Shown here: positions 28,518-37,300 of the stretch, piece by piece
Position numbering within the stretch: position 1 is the stretch's first letter
How the letters are laid out: the number at the start of each line of letters is the position of its first letter
Assembly (NCBI GenBank): GCA_018064425.1
Contig: JAGHVF010000002.1
Coordinates: 62,001-126,000, forward strand
DNA: 64,000 nt
Direction of reading: 5' to 3'
Source of the DNA: Candidatus Colinaster equi
Lineage (GTDB): Bacteria; Bacillota; Clostridia; Lachnospirales; Lachnospiraceae
The notes under the pieces: model-generated
Databases searched by the model: none
The model's input: the letters and a program-made list of their open reading frames with translations, nothing else
Told to the model about the DNA's origin: nothing
Program-made: the position numbers and the translations under genes

Positions 28518-28546
28518 TTTCCAGATAATGTAAATGGGACTATAAT
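28518..28546 (+). promoter_or_regulatory. Promoter of the second MATE gene
   Basis: TTTCCA, a 17-bp spacer and a perfect TATAAT. The predicted start lies ~20 nt before the ATG at 28572. Confidence 0.6.
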
Positions 28547-28571
28547 CAAGTGAAGGATTATGGTGAAGAAA

Positions 28572-29945
28572 ATGGAAAAGAGAAAATATGAAATGGATAT
28601 GTGTAACGGACCGTTGCTTGGCAAAATATTAATGTTTGCCCTGCCGCTTATGGCGTCCGGAATATTGCAGTTGCTTTTTAATGCGGCTGATATGGTAGTA
28701 GCCGGTAAATGGGCGGGAAGTGTGGCACTTGCGGCCGTTGGTGCGACCAGCTCTCTTATTAATATGATTATTAACGTATTCTTAGGATTGTCAGTGGGAG
28801 CAAATGTTACCATTGCGCATTTTTACGGTGCACAGAATGATAAGGATGTTAATGATACCGTACATACAACAATTACATTGGCACTAGTGTGTGGAGTGAT
28901 ATTATCTGTAATAGGATATGTACTGGCCAAGCCAATGTTGACATGGATGGGAACGCCTAATGAAATACTTCCGCATTCTGTTGATTATATGCATATCTAT
29001 TTTCTTGGAATGCCGTCCATGCTTGTATATAATTTCGGAGCCGCAATACTTAGAGCGGTGGGAGATACAAAAAGACCGTTGTACTTTTTGACGGTCGCCG
29101 GTGTTATTAATATCGGACTTAATTTGTTCCTTGTAATAAATGTTGGAATGGGAGTATCCGGAGTGGCATGGGCCACGATCATTTCTCAGACAATATCGGC
29201 AATATTGGTTGTATATACATTGATACGCAGTGATGGATGTATTCATCTTGATTTGAGACAATTGAAATTGTGCAAGGATAAGGTGCTTCGTATTGCACGT
29301 GTCGGTTTGCCGGCGGGATTTCAGGGCGCGATATTCTCAATATCTAACGTACTTATTCAATCATCGGTTAACAGTTTTGGTGCAATTGCGGTTGCGGGAA
29401 ATACGGCCAGCAGTAATATCGAGGGATTTGTTTATAATTCGATGAACTCATTTCATCAAACGGCAATCAGTTTTACCGGACAGAATATGGGAGCAAAGAA
29501 ATATAATCGTGTACATAAGATAATGTGGTTATGTCTTGCCTGTGTTACGGTGACAGGTGTAGTAATGGGTGGAGCGTCCGTTATATTCGGAAGACAATTA
29601 TTATCAATATATACAGATAAAGCAGATGCAGCTCAGGTTGTGGCATTTGGCTTACGAAGACTGAATGTTATTATGCTGTCATATTTCTTATGCGGTGTGA
29701 TGGATGTAATGGTTGGCAGTATCAGAGGAATGGGCTATTCAATAATGCCGATGATTGTATCACTAATGGGTGCGTGCATATTTAGAATCATTTGGATTTT
29801 TACAATTTTCAGAGTAATAAATACACCTGAATGTCTGTATTACTCATACCCCATATCTTGGCTGCTCACTTTTACGGTGCATATGATATGCTTCTATGCT
29901 GTTGCATGGCGGAAATATAAGCCTAAGAAAAGCGTGGCAATATAG
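28572..29945 (+). CDS. MATE family efflux transporter
   Basis: 457 residues from ATG 28572, with GGTGA at suitable distance; ATG 28560 is an alternative. About twelve membrane helices in two halves. Characteristic sequence includes NGPLLGKILMFALPLM, LLFNAADMVVAGKWAG, GLSVGANVTIAHFYGAQ and, in the second half, NGFGAIAVAGNTASSNIE-like VNSFGAIAVAGNTA. It belongs to a MATE subgroup different from the one at 23.8 kb. Such pumps expel cationic drugs or metabolites. It is monocistronic by its own promoter; the C_GCAxxG_C_C gene begins 56 nt downstream and may be read through. Confidence 0.92.
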   Translation: MEKRKYEMDMCNGPLLGKILMFALPLMASGILQLLFNAADMVVAGKWAGSVALAAVGATSSLINMIINVFLGLSVGANVTIAHFYGAQNDKDVNDTVHTTITLALVCGVILSVIGYVLAKPMLTWMGTPNEILPHSVDYMHIYFLGMPSMLVYNFGAAILRAVGDTKRPLYFLTVAGVINIGLNLFLVINVGMGVSGVAWATIISQTISAILVVYTLIRSDGCIHLDLRQLKLCKDKVLRIARVGLPAGFQGAIFSISNVLIQSSVNSFGAIAVAGNTASSNIEGFVYNSMNSFHQTAISFTGQNMGAKKYNRVHKIMWLCLACVTVTGVVMGGASVIFGRQLLSIYTDKADAAQVVAFGLRRLNVIMLSYFLCGVMDVMVGSIRGMGYSIMPMIVSLMGACIFRIIWIFTIFRVINTPECLYYSYPISWLLTFTVHMICFYAVAWRKYKPKKSVAI

Positions 29946-30001
29946 CATAGATATTGAATGTAATGATAGATACAGTATTAGCGGAAGAGAGATAGTAATT
30001 T

Positions 30002-30463
30002 ATGAATAGAATTGACAGAGCAATGAAAATATTTGAAGAAGGCTACAACTGTGCGCAGTCGGTTGTATTGGCGTACGAAGATGTGCTGCCGTTGGATCAT
30101 GAAATGTTATCAAAAATGTCCTGCTCTTTTGGCGGCGGATTGGGTCGTATGCGTGAGGTATGCGGTTGCGTTAGCGGTATGGCAATGGTGCTTGGTCTGG
30201 TTGAAGGTTATGATGGTATCGGCGAAGGTGATATTAAGGCAAAGCACTATGAGAAAGTACAGGAAGTTGCTCATGCATTTGAAAAAGAAAACGGTTCGAT
30301 TGTATGTAGAGATTTATTGGGCTTATCAATAAAGAGTGATTCACCGATTCCCGAGAAACGTACAGAGGAATATTACAAAAAGAGACCATGTAAGGAATTG
30401 GTTGGCATGGCAGTAAAGATTTTGGAAGAGTATTTTGATAGGAACGGTGTTTGCTTAGGCTAG
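30002..30463 (+). CDS. C_GCAxxG_C_C family redox-type protein
   Basis: 153 residues. The family signature is complete: GYNCAQSVV (~15-23), then MSCSFGGGLGRMREVCGCVSGMAM (~39-62) and a distal Cys (IVCRDLLG at ~100) with CKELV near the C-terminus. Members of this family are small soluble proteins with conserved cysteines, thought to be redox active or metal binding, often near electron-transfer or transport genes; the exact role is not established. Only one nucleotide separates it from the DNA polymerase gene, so the two are co-transcribed. Confidence 0.88.
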   Translation: MNRIDRAMKIFEEGYNCAQSVVLAYEDVLPLDHEMLSKMSCSFGGGLGRMREVCGCVSGMAMVLGLVEGYDGIGEGDIKAKHYEKVQEVAHAFEKENGSIVCRDLLGLSIKSDSPIPEKRTEEYYKKRPCKELVGMAVKILEEYFDRNGVCLG

Positions 30464-30464
30464 T

Positions 30465-31682
30465 ATGAGATATATTTTTCACGTTGATGTAAACAGCGCA
30501 TTTTTGTCATGGAGTGCGGTATACAGATTAAGAGAACTTGGACAAACGCAGGATTTGCGCAGTATTCCTTCTGTTATAGGAGGCGATGAAGAAGCCAGGC
30601 ATGGAATTGTGTTGGCTAAATCGACGCCTGCCAAGAAGTATGGGATTGAGACGGCCGAGCCTATTGCTATGGCCAGAAGAAAATGTCCGGGACTTGTTGT
30701 TGTACCATCTGATTTCGAAGTCTATCGAAGATATTCCAAAGCTTTCATGGATATATTGAATAAATATTCTGATAATGTAATACAATATAGTATTGATGAA
30801 GCCTGGGTTGTTTTTGACGGATATGAAGACGTGTATGGCGATATGGTCGAGTTTGCATACAAACTCAAGGATGAGATTAAGGATACACTTGGATTCACGG
30901 TAAATATCGGTGTGTCTACGCAATTTATTCTGGCAAAAATGGCCGGTGATTTTGAAAAACCGGATAAGGTACATACGCTGTTTGAGGATGAGCGAAAGGA
31001 AAAGATGTGGCCGCTTCCGGTGTCCGATTTGCTGTATGCCGGAAAAGCAATGACAAAAAGTCTTAGAACGCTCGGAATCTTAACAATCGGAGATTTGGCG
31101 CATGCAGATTTGTCGGTTATTGAGAGTAATTTGGGGAAATTCGGAGTAGCTCTGTGGGAGTATGCCAACGGTGCTGATATTGAACCGGAAGATAAAGAAG
31201 AGATGACTCGTAAAGGGTACGGAAAAAGTACTACTACACCGACGGATACTGTGGATATGGAAACGGCAAGAAGAATCTTGTTACAGTTGTCGGATGATGT
31301 TGCGGCCAGATTGCGAAGAGATAAAGTATATGCCGGATGTATATCGGTATCTGTACGGTATTCTGATTTTACACATATCGGTAAACAGATGATTGTTGAT
31401 ACACCGACATCCAATACGACAGATATATATGCGACTGCTTGCAAATTGATTAATGCGATATGGGATGGACATACACCGGTCAGACAGCTTGGCGTACGTG
31501 CAACGAAAGTGACAAATGAGCGCTATGAGCAATTGTCAATATGGGATATGGACAATTCGGCTGTCGGTATTGAGAAAGACACGGCTGACGTATCAATTAA
31601 TGCAAAACGTGAAAAAGCCGATAGGGCAATGGATATCCTAAGAGAAAAAATGGGCAAGGATATAGTCAAGAGAGGCATGTAA
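30465..31682 (+). CDS. Y-family translesion DNA polymerase (DinB/UmuC type)
   Basis: 405 residues. Palm motif HVDVNSAFLSW supplies metal ligand Asp8 and the steric-gate Phe13; the SIDEAW motif gives Asp111 and Glu112, completing the catalytic carboxylates. A helix-hairpin-helix thumb (LRTLGILTIGDLAHA, ~195-210) and the little-finger domain follow. Such polymerases copy past damaged bases with low fidelity. The form HVDVNSAFLSW differs from the HVDMDCFFAAVE of Escherichia coli DinB but is family-consistent. It abuts the C_GCAxxG_C_C gene. I see no LexA-type box in the short upstream region. Confidence 0.92.
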   Translation: MRYIFHVDVNSAFLSWSAVYRLRELGQTQDLRSIPSVIGGDEEARHGIVLAKSTPAKKYGIETAEPIAMARRKCPGLVVVPSDFEVYRRYSKAFMDILNKYSDNVIQYSIDEAWVVFDGYEDVYGDMVEFAYKLKDEIKDTLGFTVNIGVSTQFILAKMAGDFEKPDKVHTLFEDERKEKMWPLPVSDLLYAGKAMTKSLRTLGILTIGDLAHADLSVIESNLGKFGVALWEYANGADIEPEDKEEMTRKGYGKSTTTPTDTVDMETARRILLQLSDDVAARLRRDKVYAGCISVSVRYSDFTHIGKQMIVDTPTSNTTDIYATACKLINAIWDGHTPVRQLGVRATKVTNERYEQLSIWDMDNSAVGIEKDTADVSINAKREKADRAMDILREKMGKDIVKRGM

Positions 31683-31708
31683 TGATACGAGAGCCGGTGA
31701 AAGTTCGA

Positions 31709-32170
31709 TTAGTTTTCAAGTTCAACTTCGGCTGCTACATTTTCGCAGTCATATCCGACTAACTTGATTCGACATTTGCCGAGTTCGACATTTACCGGTA
31801 CAACAACCGAAACGGCCGGAGTATCGGGAGTGCATTCAACCAAAGTTGTTACTGTGTCATAGTTATCAACATAAACAAGCTTTGCAACTCCTTTTTCCAA
31901 AGAAAGTGAGCAGGTAATATTGGTAAGGCCTTCTTTTGTAACGGCACAGTGATATATTGTAGTGTTGCCGGCGAATTGTTTTGCCTTGAAGCTGGAGCTG
32001 AATGAGAACACTGACTTTTTGCTTGCCATTATACTACAATGGTCACTACGGGATGCAATTTTTGAATCCATATTGTATTCGTCTATGGCATATGATGTAT
32101 CACAACCTGCCAATACCAGACATAGTAGCGTAACTAAAAGAATGCGACAAATGCGACATATTTTTTTCAT
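31709..32170 (-). CDS. Small lipoprotein of unknown function
   Basis: 153 residues from the ATG ending at 32170, with GGAGG 5 nt upstream; an upstream in-frame ATG lacks a site. A basic N-terminus and hydrophobic stretch end in the lipobox LVLAGC (Cys ~23). The mature part has no family I recognise; it is rich in beta-forming Val/Thr/Cys segments (SLSLEKGVAKLVYVD, SVVVPVNVELGKCRIKLVGYDC), suggesting a small beta-sandwich. It is the last gene of a minus-strand group after the thioesterase, 22 nt away. Confidence 0.75.
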   Translation of the reverse strand: MKKICRICRILLVTLLCLVLAGCDTSYAIDEYNMDSKIASRSDHCSIMASKKSVFSFSSSFKAKQFAGNTTIYHCAVTKEGLTNITCSLSLEKGVAKLVYVDNYDTVTTLVECTPDTPAVSVVVPVNVELGKCRIKLVGYDCENVAAEVELEN

Positions 32171-32192
32171 AGAAACCTCCGTAAACATAAAT

Positions 32193-32648
32193 TTATCCCA
32201 GAAATTTGGGACTATCGACTACATGTACTTTACTTGCAAAATAACAGAATTCACCGCTGTCTAACAAGTTGCCTGCATCATCAGTGATTCTGATATCATA
32301 TACTAACATATGCTTTCCGGTTTTTAATTTGAGACATTCACAGTAGATATATTCTGTGTTTACACCGGGCAGCAGGAAATTGAGATTAGCAGATACTGTA
32401 GTTGCGTAATAACCGCACATACATGCCGTTGCACCGGCCATAACGTCAACGAAAGAGAGTAATGCACCTCCGTGCATGCTTCCGTAGGTATTGTGTAATC
32501 TGTTATCACACTTCATTCTTGATTTGCTGTAGGTGGAACTGAGCTCCAGAATCTCAAATCCAAGGAATTTATTGTATTCATTTGCATATGTTTCTTCAAT
32601 TACTTTTTCGCGTATAGCTTTTTCCTTTTCGCTTTTTGCCGCTCGCAT
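32193..32648 (-). CDS. PaaI-type hotdog thioesterase
   Basis: 151 residues. After a Lys/Glu-rich N-terminal helix, the hotdog fold shows the PaaI signature HNTYGSMHGGALLSFVDVMAG, with the catalytic-region His-Gly-Gly, then ATTVSANLNFLLPG and the terminal strands. Such proteins hydrolyse acyl-CoA or aryl-CoA thioesters; the natural substrate is unknown. Its ribosome site, start codon and first residues (MRAAK) lie within the downstream copy of a 43-bp tandem duplication shared with the end of the nudix gene, so its translation probably depends on read-through from that gene. Confidence 0.87.
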   Translation of the reverse strand: MRAAKSEKEKAIREKVIEETYANEYNKFLGFEILELSSTYSKSRMKCDNRLHNTYGSMHGGALLSFVDVMAGATACMCGYYATTVSANLNFLLPGVNTEYIYCECLKLKTGKHMLVYDIRITDDAGNLLDSGEFCYFASKVHVVDSPKFLG

Positions 32649-32726
32649 TTTATTCTCCGTCCTTTTCTAACAGCAATTTGGCTGCTCGCATTTTATTCTC
32701 CGTCTTTTTCTAACAGCAATTTGGCT
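32641..32726 (-). repeat. 43-bp tandem duplication at the nudix/thioesterase junction
   Basis: Copies occupy 32641-32683 and 32684-32726 and differ at one base (32661 C against 32704 T). Each copy carries, on the minus strand, the last codons of the nudix gene, a GGAG site, a stop and an ATG. Confidence 0.95.
32650..32691 (-). CDS. 13-codon mini-ORF created by the tandem duplication
   Basis: One nucleotide after the nudix stop an ATG with its own GGAG opens a frame for MRAAKLLLEKDGE, ending one nucleotide before the thioesterase ATG. Its last ten residues repeat the nudix C-terminus and its first five match the thioesterase start. It is probably a by-product of the duplication, but could be translated and couple the two genes. 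Confidence 0.3.
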   Translation of the reverse strand: MRAAKLLLEKDGE

Positions 32727-33253
32727 GCTTTTAGTACGCATATCTGTGTTTTGCCGTCTGTAATTTCACCGTTCATTACCTGGGCAACCAATGTTTGCAG
32801 TGGGATTTTCTCTATTTCGATAACTTCATCATCATCAAGATCTGTTACACCCGGATGCAATCCTGTTGCGAGGTACATAGTGATCTTTTCATCACTGTAT
32901 GCAGGCGCCGGATAGTAGAGACCAATATCTGTCCAATTATCTGCAATATAGCCTGTTTCTTCACGCAACTCACGCTTGGCAGCAGATAGTCTGTCCTCGT
33001 CCGGGGCATCAAGCTTGCCGGCCGGTATTTCAAGGACCACACTTTTTATCGGATATCTGTATTGGTGTTCCATAATGACTTCCAAATCATCCGTTACCGG
33101 GATGACACAGCAGGCACCTATATGTCTGATAAGCTCTCTTGTAGCACGTCTGTTATCAGGGAGAGTAATCTCATCCTCGATTACGTGTAACACGGCACCG
33201 TTATAAATCTCTTTTGTAGAAACATGTTTTTCTTCAAATTTTGATATATCCAT
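32693..33253 (-). CDS. Nudix hydrolase, ADP-ribose pyrophosphatase type
   Basis: 186 residues. The nudix box runs GKLDAPDEDRLSAAKRELREETGY, with the REL-REET core intact and one extra residue between Gly and the first Glu compared with GX5E. Before it, EHQYRYPIKSVVLEIPAG matches the ADP-ribose pyrophosphatase subfamily, which splits ADP-ribose into AMP and ribose-5-phosphate as housekeeping. GGAGT lies upstream of the start. A TGTTATTAT extended -10-like sequence sits on the minus strand at 33300-33308. It heads the nudix-thioesterase-lipoprotein group. Confidence 0.9.
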   Translation of the reverse strand: MDISKFEEKHVSTKEIYNGAVLHVIEDEITLPDNRRATRELIRHIGACCVIPVTDDLEVIMEHQYRYPIKSVVLEIPAGKLDAPDEDRLSAAKRELREETGYIADNWTDIGLYYPAPAYSDEKITMYLATGLHPGVTDLDDDEVIEIEKIPLQTLVAQVMNGEITDGKTQICVLKAAKLLLEKDGE

Positions 33254-33364
33254 TGTATATACTCCTTCCGAGCGAATATATGCTCAAAACGCAATAACTA
33301 TAATAACACATTTTACGATATCTTGCTTTGATTTACTTTTACAGAAACTACATTAAAGAAAATG

Positions 33365-33393
33365 TTGACGAAAGAGTACAATATGTAGATAAT
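33365..33393 (+). promoter_or_regulatory. Sigma-A promoter of the DUF975 gene
   Basis: TTGACG, a 17-bp spacer and GATAAT, about 50 nt upstream of the start codon. Confidence 0.65.
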
Positions 33394-33445
33394 GTTATAA
33401 GAAAAGCTTATGTAAATCATAAGACTTATGAAGGAGGATAAAATT

Positions 33446-34051
33446 ATGGGTTTTACAAGAGCAGAGCTTAAAGCTCAGGCAAAAGAGCAGCTTAAGGGGA
33501 ATGTATGGATGTATTTTCTCATCTCATTAGTTGCAGGTTTGATTACTTCTGCATCATCAGCACTTTTTGGTGTAGGTATAATCTTCATTGGTTATCCTGT
33601 TATGATGGGACTTTGTGTATGTGTTATCATGAATATGACATACGGTGAGAAGCCACAGATTGAGATGATTTTTGAACCTTTCAAGAAGTGCTACTGGAAG
33701 GCAGTTGGCCTTATGCTTGTTGAGGGTATTCTTATTTGTCTTTGGTCATTACTTTTGGTTGTTCCTGGTATCATCAAGGCATACTCATACGCACAGGCAC
33801 TCAATATTCTTAATGAGAATCCTGATATGAGCGTAATGGATTGCATTTCTGCAAGTAAAGAAATGATGAAGGGTCATAAGTGGGATCTTTTCGTACTTGA
33901 GCTTTCATTCATTCTTTGGCTTTTGCTTGTTACTGTAACATTCGGTATTGCAGCAATTTATGTTACACCATATATCGCACTTACTGAGATGAATTTCTAT
34001 CACAGAATTAAAGGTAATAGTGCAGCACAGCAGCCGACAGTAGAGGCATAA
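33446..34051 (+). CDS. DUF975 family integral membrane protein
   Basis: 201 residues from ATG 33446; AAGGAGG at 33431 overlaps the earlier in-frame ATG, which is therefore not the start. The N-terminus FTRAELKAQAKEQLKGNVW is the typical DUF975 opening, followed by four to five membrane helices and the amphipathic stretch ILNENPDMSVMDCISASKEMMKGHKWDLF. The family is widespread in Firmicutes and has no established function; a role in membrane organisation or secretion has been suggested. It is monocistronic, with its own promoter and terminator. Confidence 0.88.
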   Translation: MGFTRAELKAQAKEQLKGNVWMYFLISLVAGLITSASSALFGVGIIFIGYPVMMGLCVCVIMNMTYGEKPQIEMIFEPFKKCYWKAVGLMLVEGILICLWSLLLVVPGIIKAYSYAQALNILNENPDMSVMDCISASKEMMKGHKWDLFVLELSFILWLLLVTVTFGIAAIYVTPYIALTEMNFYHRIKGNSAAQQPTVEA

Positions 34052-34075
34052 TTGCTCATTTGGTTTTAAGAATCA

Positions 34076-34109
34076 GTGCATCGGATTATTTGTCCGATGC
34101 ACTTTTTTT
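34076..34109 (+). terminator. Intrinsic terminator before the NRPS operon
   Basis: GTGCATCGGA pairs perfectly with TCCGATGCAC across a 7-nt loop, followed by seven T. It insulates the NRPS operon from the DUF975 gene. Confidence 0.9.
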
Positions 34110-34147
34110 ATTTTATGGAAAACACAGATATTTGCGAATGAAAACAG

Positions 34148-34177
34148 TTGGTGGAAAATGTCACATAATGATATAAT
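34148..34177 (+). promoter_or_regulatory. Promoter of the NRPS operon
   Basis: TTGGTG, an 18-bp spacer and TATAAT preceded by TGA (perfect extended -10). This leaves a 5' untranslated region of ~120 nt before the ATG at 34303. I see no hairpin in it that I can assign to a known regulator. Confidence 0.6.
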
Positions 34178-34302
34178 TATTACGAAAATTCCAAACAATA
34201 TGCGTTGTTTTGTTGCAAAGAATTGTAAAATTGCATTTTGGCCAAAATCATACAGAATATGCCAATGCGAAACAAGAAATGATGTGTTTAAGGAGATATG
34301 TA

Positions 34303-37300
34303 ATGGATAATTTCATTATTAAATTTTTACGGGTAGTAGAAGAACATGGAAATGAACCGGCAGTATCAGATGAATTCGGTACATTTTCGTATGCAGAGTT
34401 TCTTGATTACAGTCTGATTGTTGCCGGCAATCTAAAAAGTAAAGGAGTACAGTTTGGCAGCAGAGTAATAATAGAAATACATAGATGTAAGGAATATGCC
34501 GGATGCTTAATGGGATGCTGGCTTATGGGTGCGGTAGCAATACCGCTTTCGGATGATTATCCGGAGGACAGACTTGATTACATTAAAAAAGATTCTCAAT
34601 ATGAGATAATCATAGATGAAGACTTTATCAAAAACATGGATATGTCCGTAAAAGCAACCCCATTGGTAGCGGATATGGAAACCGACGGTTTGGTCATTTA
34701 TACTTCGGGATCTACAGGTAATCCAAAGGGTGTTATTCATGATTTCTATTCAATGTCTGAGGTGGCTAATCGAAATGCTGTTCACGATCAGTCGGAAGAT
34801 ACAGAGAGAAACAATGTTGTAGGTCTTGTAGCACCATTTACTTTTATTGTCGGGGTGGGGCTGTTTCTTTCTGCCATGTCCATTTCAAAGCATCTGGTAA
34901 TTGTTTCAGATGAAATAAGACGTGATCCGTTCAAACTCGCAAAATACTATGATGATAACAATATAGAATCATCCTTTGTTCCACCGAGGATGGTTAACTT
35001 TATGCTGGAAAATAACAAGTCTTTAAAAGTGATTTCCGTTGGTTCGGAAAGAATAACAAATTTATATTTTGATGATAAGCCCGTTGTAATTAACGGTTAT
35101 GGTTCCACTGAGCTTTTCGGCGGAACTTTAGCATTCAAAATCGATAAGAAATACGAAAATACTCCCATTGGTGTACCTTTCGGAAATGAGAAGGTGTACG
35201 TTCTTGATGACAAGAATAACGAAGTACAAAGAGGTGAACTTTGTGTATCCGGATATATAGCAAAGGGGTATCTAAACAGACCTGAGGAAACGAAGAAGGC
35301 CTTTATTAAGAACCCTTTTAAAAACATAGACGGATATGACAGAATGTTTCGAACCGGTGACATTGTAGAACGTTTGCCGGATGGAAATTTGGTGTTTATT
35401 GAACGTAAAGATTGGATGATAAAGATTAACGGTCAGCGTGTGGAACCTCTTGAGGTAGAAAAAACCATTCGAAGACTCCCTGGCATAAAGGAAGTAGCTG
35501 TGAAGGACTTTTCGGATGATAACGGACTTACATATCTTGCGGCATATTATGCTTGCGATGAGAAACTGACGTCGGAGGAAATCAAAGAGTTTTGCAAAAA
35601 CAATCTGACTTCATATATGGTTCCTGCATTTTATATAAAAATGGACAGTCTGCCTTTAAATCCAAACGGAAAACTGGACAGAATCAATCTTCCGAAACCG
35701 GATGCTTCTCTTTTCAAAAGCGAATACATTCCGCCGGAAAACAAAATCGAGGAGGCAATTTGCAATGCAATGGAGGCCGTCCTTAAGTGCGGCAAATTGG
35801 GAAGATGCGATGATTTCTTTTTGCTTGGCGGTGACTCAATTAAAGCTATCAAAACTATAAATCTTTTATTCGATTTGCCTTTGGATACCGAAAGCTTTAT
35901 GGCCGGAAGGACACCTAAAGATATTGCTGCCCTGATTGAAAAAGGCGGAACCGGCGGCATATCTTTTGAGAAGGTAAAAAAAGATGTTTATCCGCTCACA
36001 GCGTCACAGTTGGGAGTGTATTTGGCGTTGGAGGCGAATCCGAATACTTTGATGTACAACAACCCTGTTTCGATAGAAATTGAAAAGGGAGTGGATGTGG
36101 AAAAACTCATTGCTGCCATTGAAAAATCGGTTAACAATCATGGGGCATATCACTGTAACATAAGCATTTGTGACGGACAGCCTTGTATGGTTCCGTGTGA
36201 CAGAGTTTTTGCAGTAAAAAAATGTACAACAAAGAATATGGAAGATGCGTTGACAGGCTTTGTGGAACCGTTTGATTTGGAAAACGGCGAGCTTGTTCGT
36301 GCCTGCATATTTGATGACGGAGCAAGGAAAGTTCTTGCTTTTGATGCACATCACATTGTATTCGACGGAACTACCCTTTCTATTTTGTTAGGTGAGATTT
36401 CAAAATGTTATGAAGGTAAAGACATATATGAAGAGAGAAATTCTGCCTTTGACATTTCTACTTATGAAGAAATCTTAAAGACAACACAGGAATATAAAGA
36501 AGCAGGGGAATACTTTGACCAATTATTTGATGGAAGAGAAGTGTCAAATGATTTTCCATGTGATTATGAAGATAGAAATATTGCAAAACAAGGTAGCCTT
36601 GATAGAAGTATAACTTTAGATCAGGGAAAATTGTTGAAATTCCTTAAGGAAAACAACTTTACTGAAAATTCTCTGTTTTTGGCGGCATTTGCATTTGTTC
36701 TTGCAAAATACAACGGAACTGACACATCTTTGGTGAGTGTAGGTGAAAGCGGACGACACACTTCCATGTCATTTAATACTGCAGGAATGATGGTTAAGAC
36801 CTTGGCATTGCCGACGGACCTTAAAGAAGAAAGTGATATCACCGATTATATTAGAAAACTGCAGAACACCTTTAGGTTAAGCATTAAAAATGATATTTAC
36901 CCGTTCGGTGAGGTTGCGGGAAAATACGGATTTACAAATGATTTCTCTTTTGTATATCAGGGTGATAATTTTTCTACATTACACCTTGGAGATATTGCGC
37001 TTCCGGTTAGAGGAATAGATAATCCTGATGCCATGAACAAACTGACACTTATGGTATTTAGCGACGGAAATAATTACAGATTCAGCTTCCGTTACAGAGC
37101 GGATTTGTATTCTTTGGAGATTATGGAAGCTTTTGCAGATGCATATGCGTGTGCTGTGTCGGATTTTATTGAAAAAGAGACTGTTGAAGAAGTAAATCTT
37201 ATATCAAAAGAGCAGGAAGAGCGTTTGGATAGCTTCTGTGCAAAAACGTTCGAACTTCAGGATAAAACAATAACGGAATTTTTTGATGAGTGGGCAGAAA

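Noticed and set aside
30722..31444. 240-codon minus-strand open frame within the Y-family polymerase gene
   Set aside because: Antisense to an intact polymerase; no supporting features.
30000..34000. Horizontal-transfer boundary or mobile element around the NRPS region
   Set aside because: No transposase, integrase, tRNA or repeat flanks were seen, and codon use looks similar by eye.
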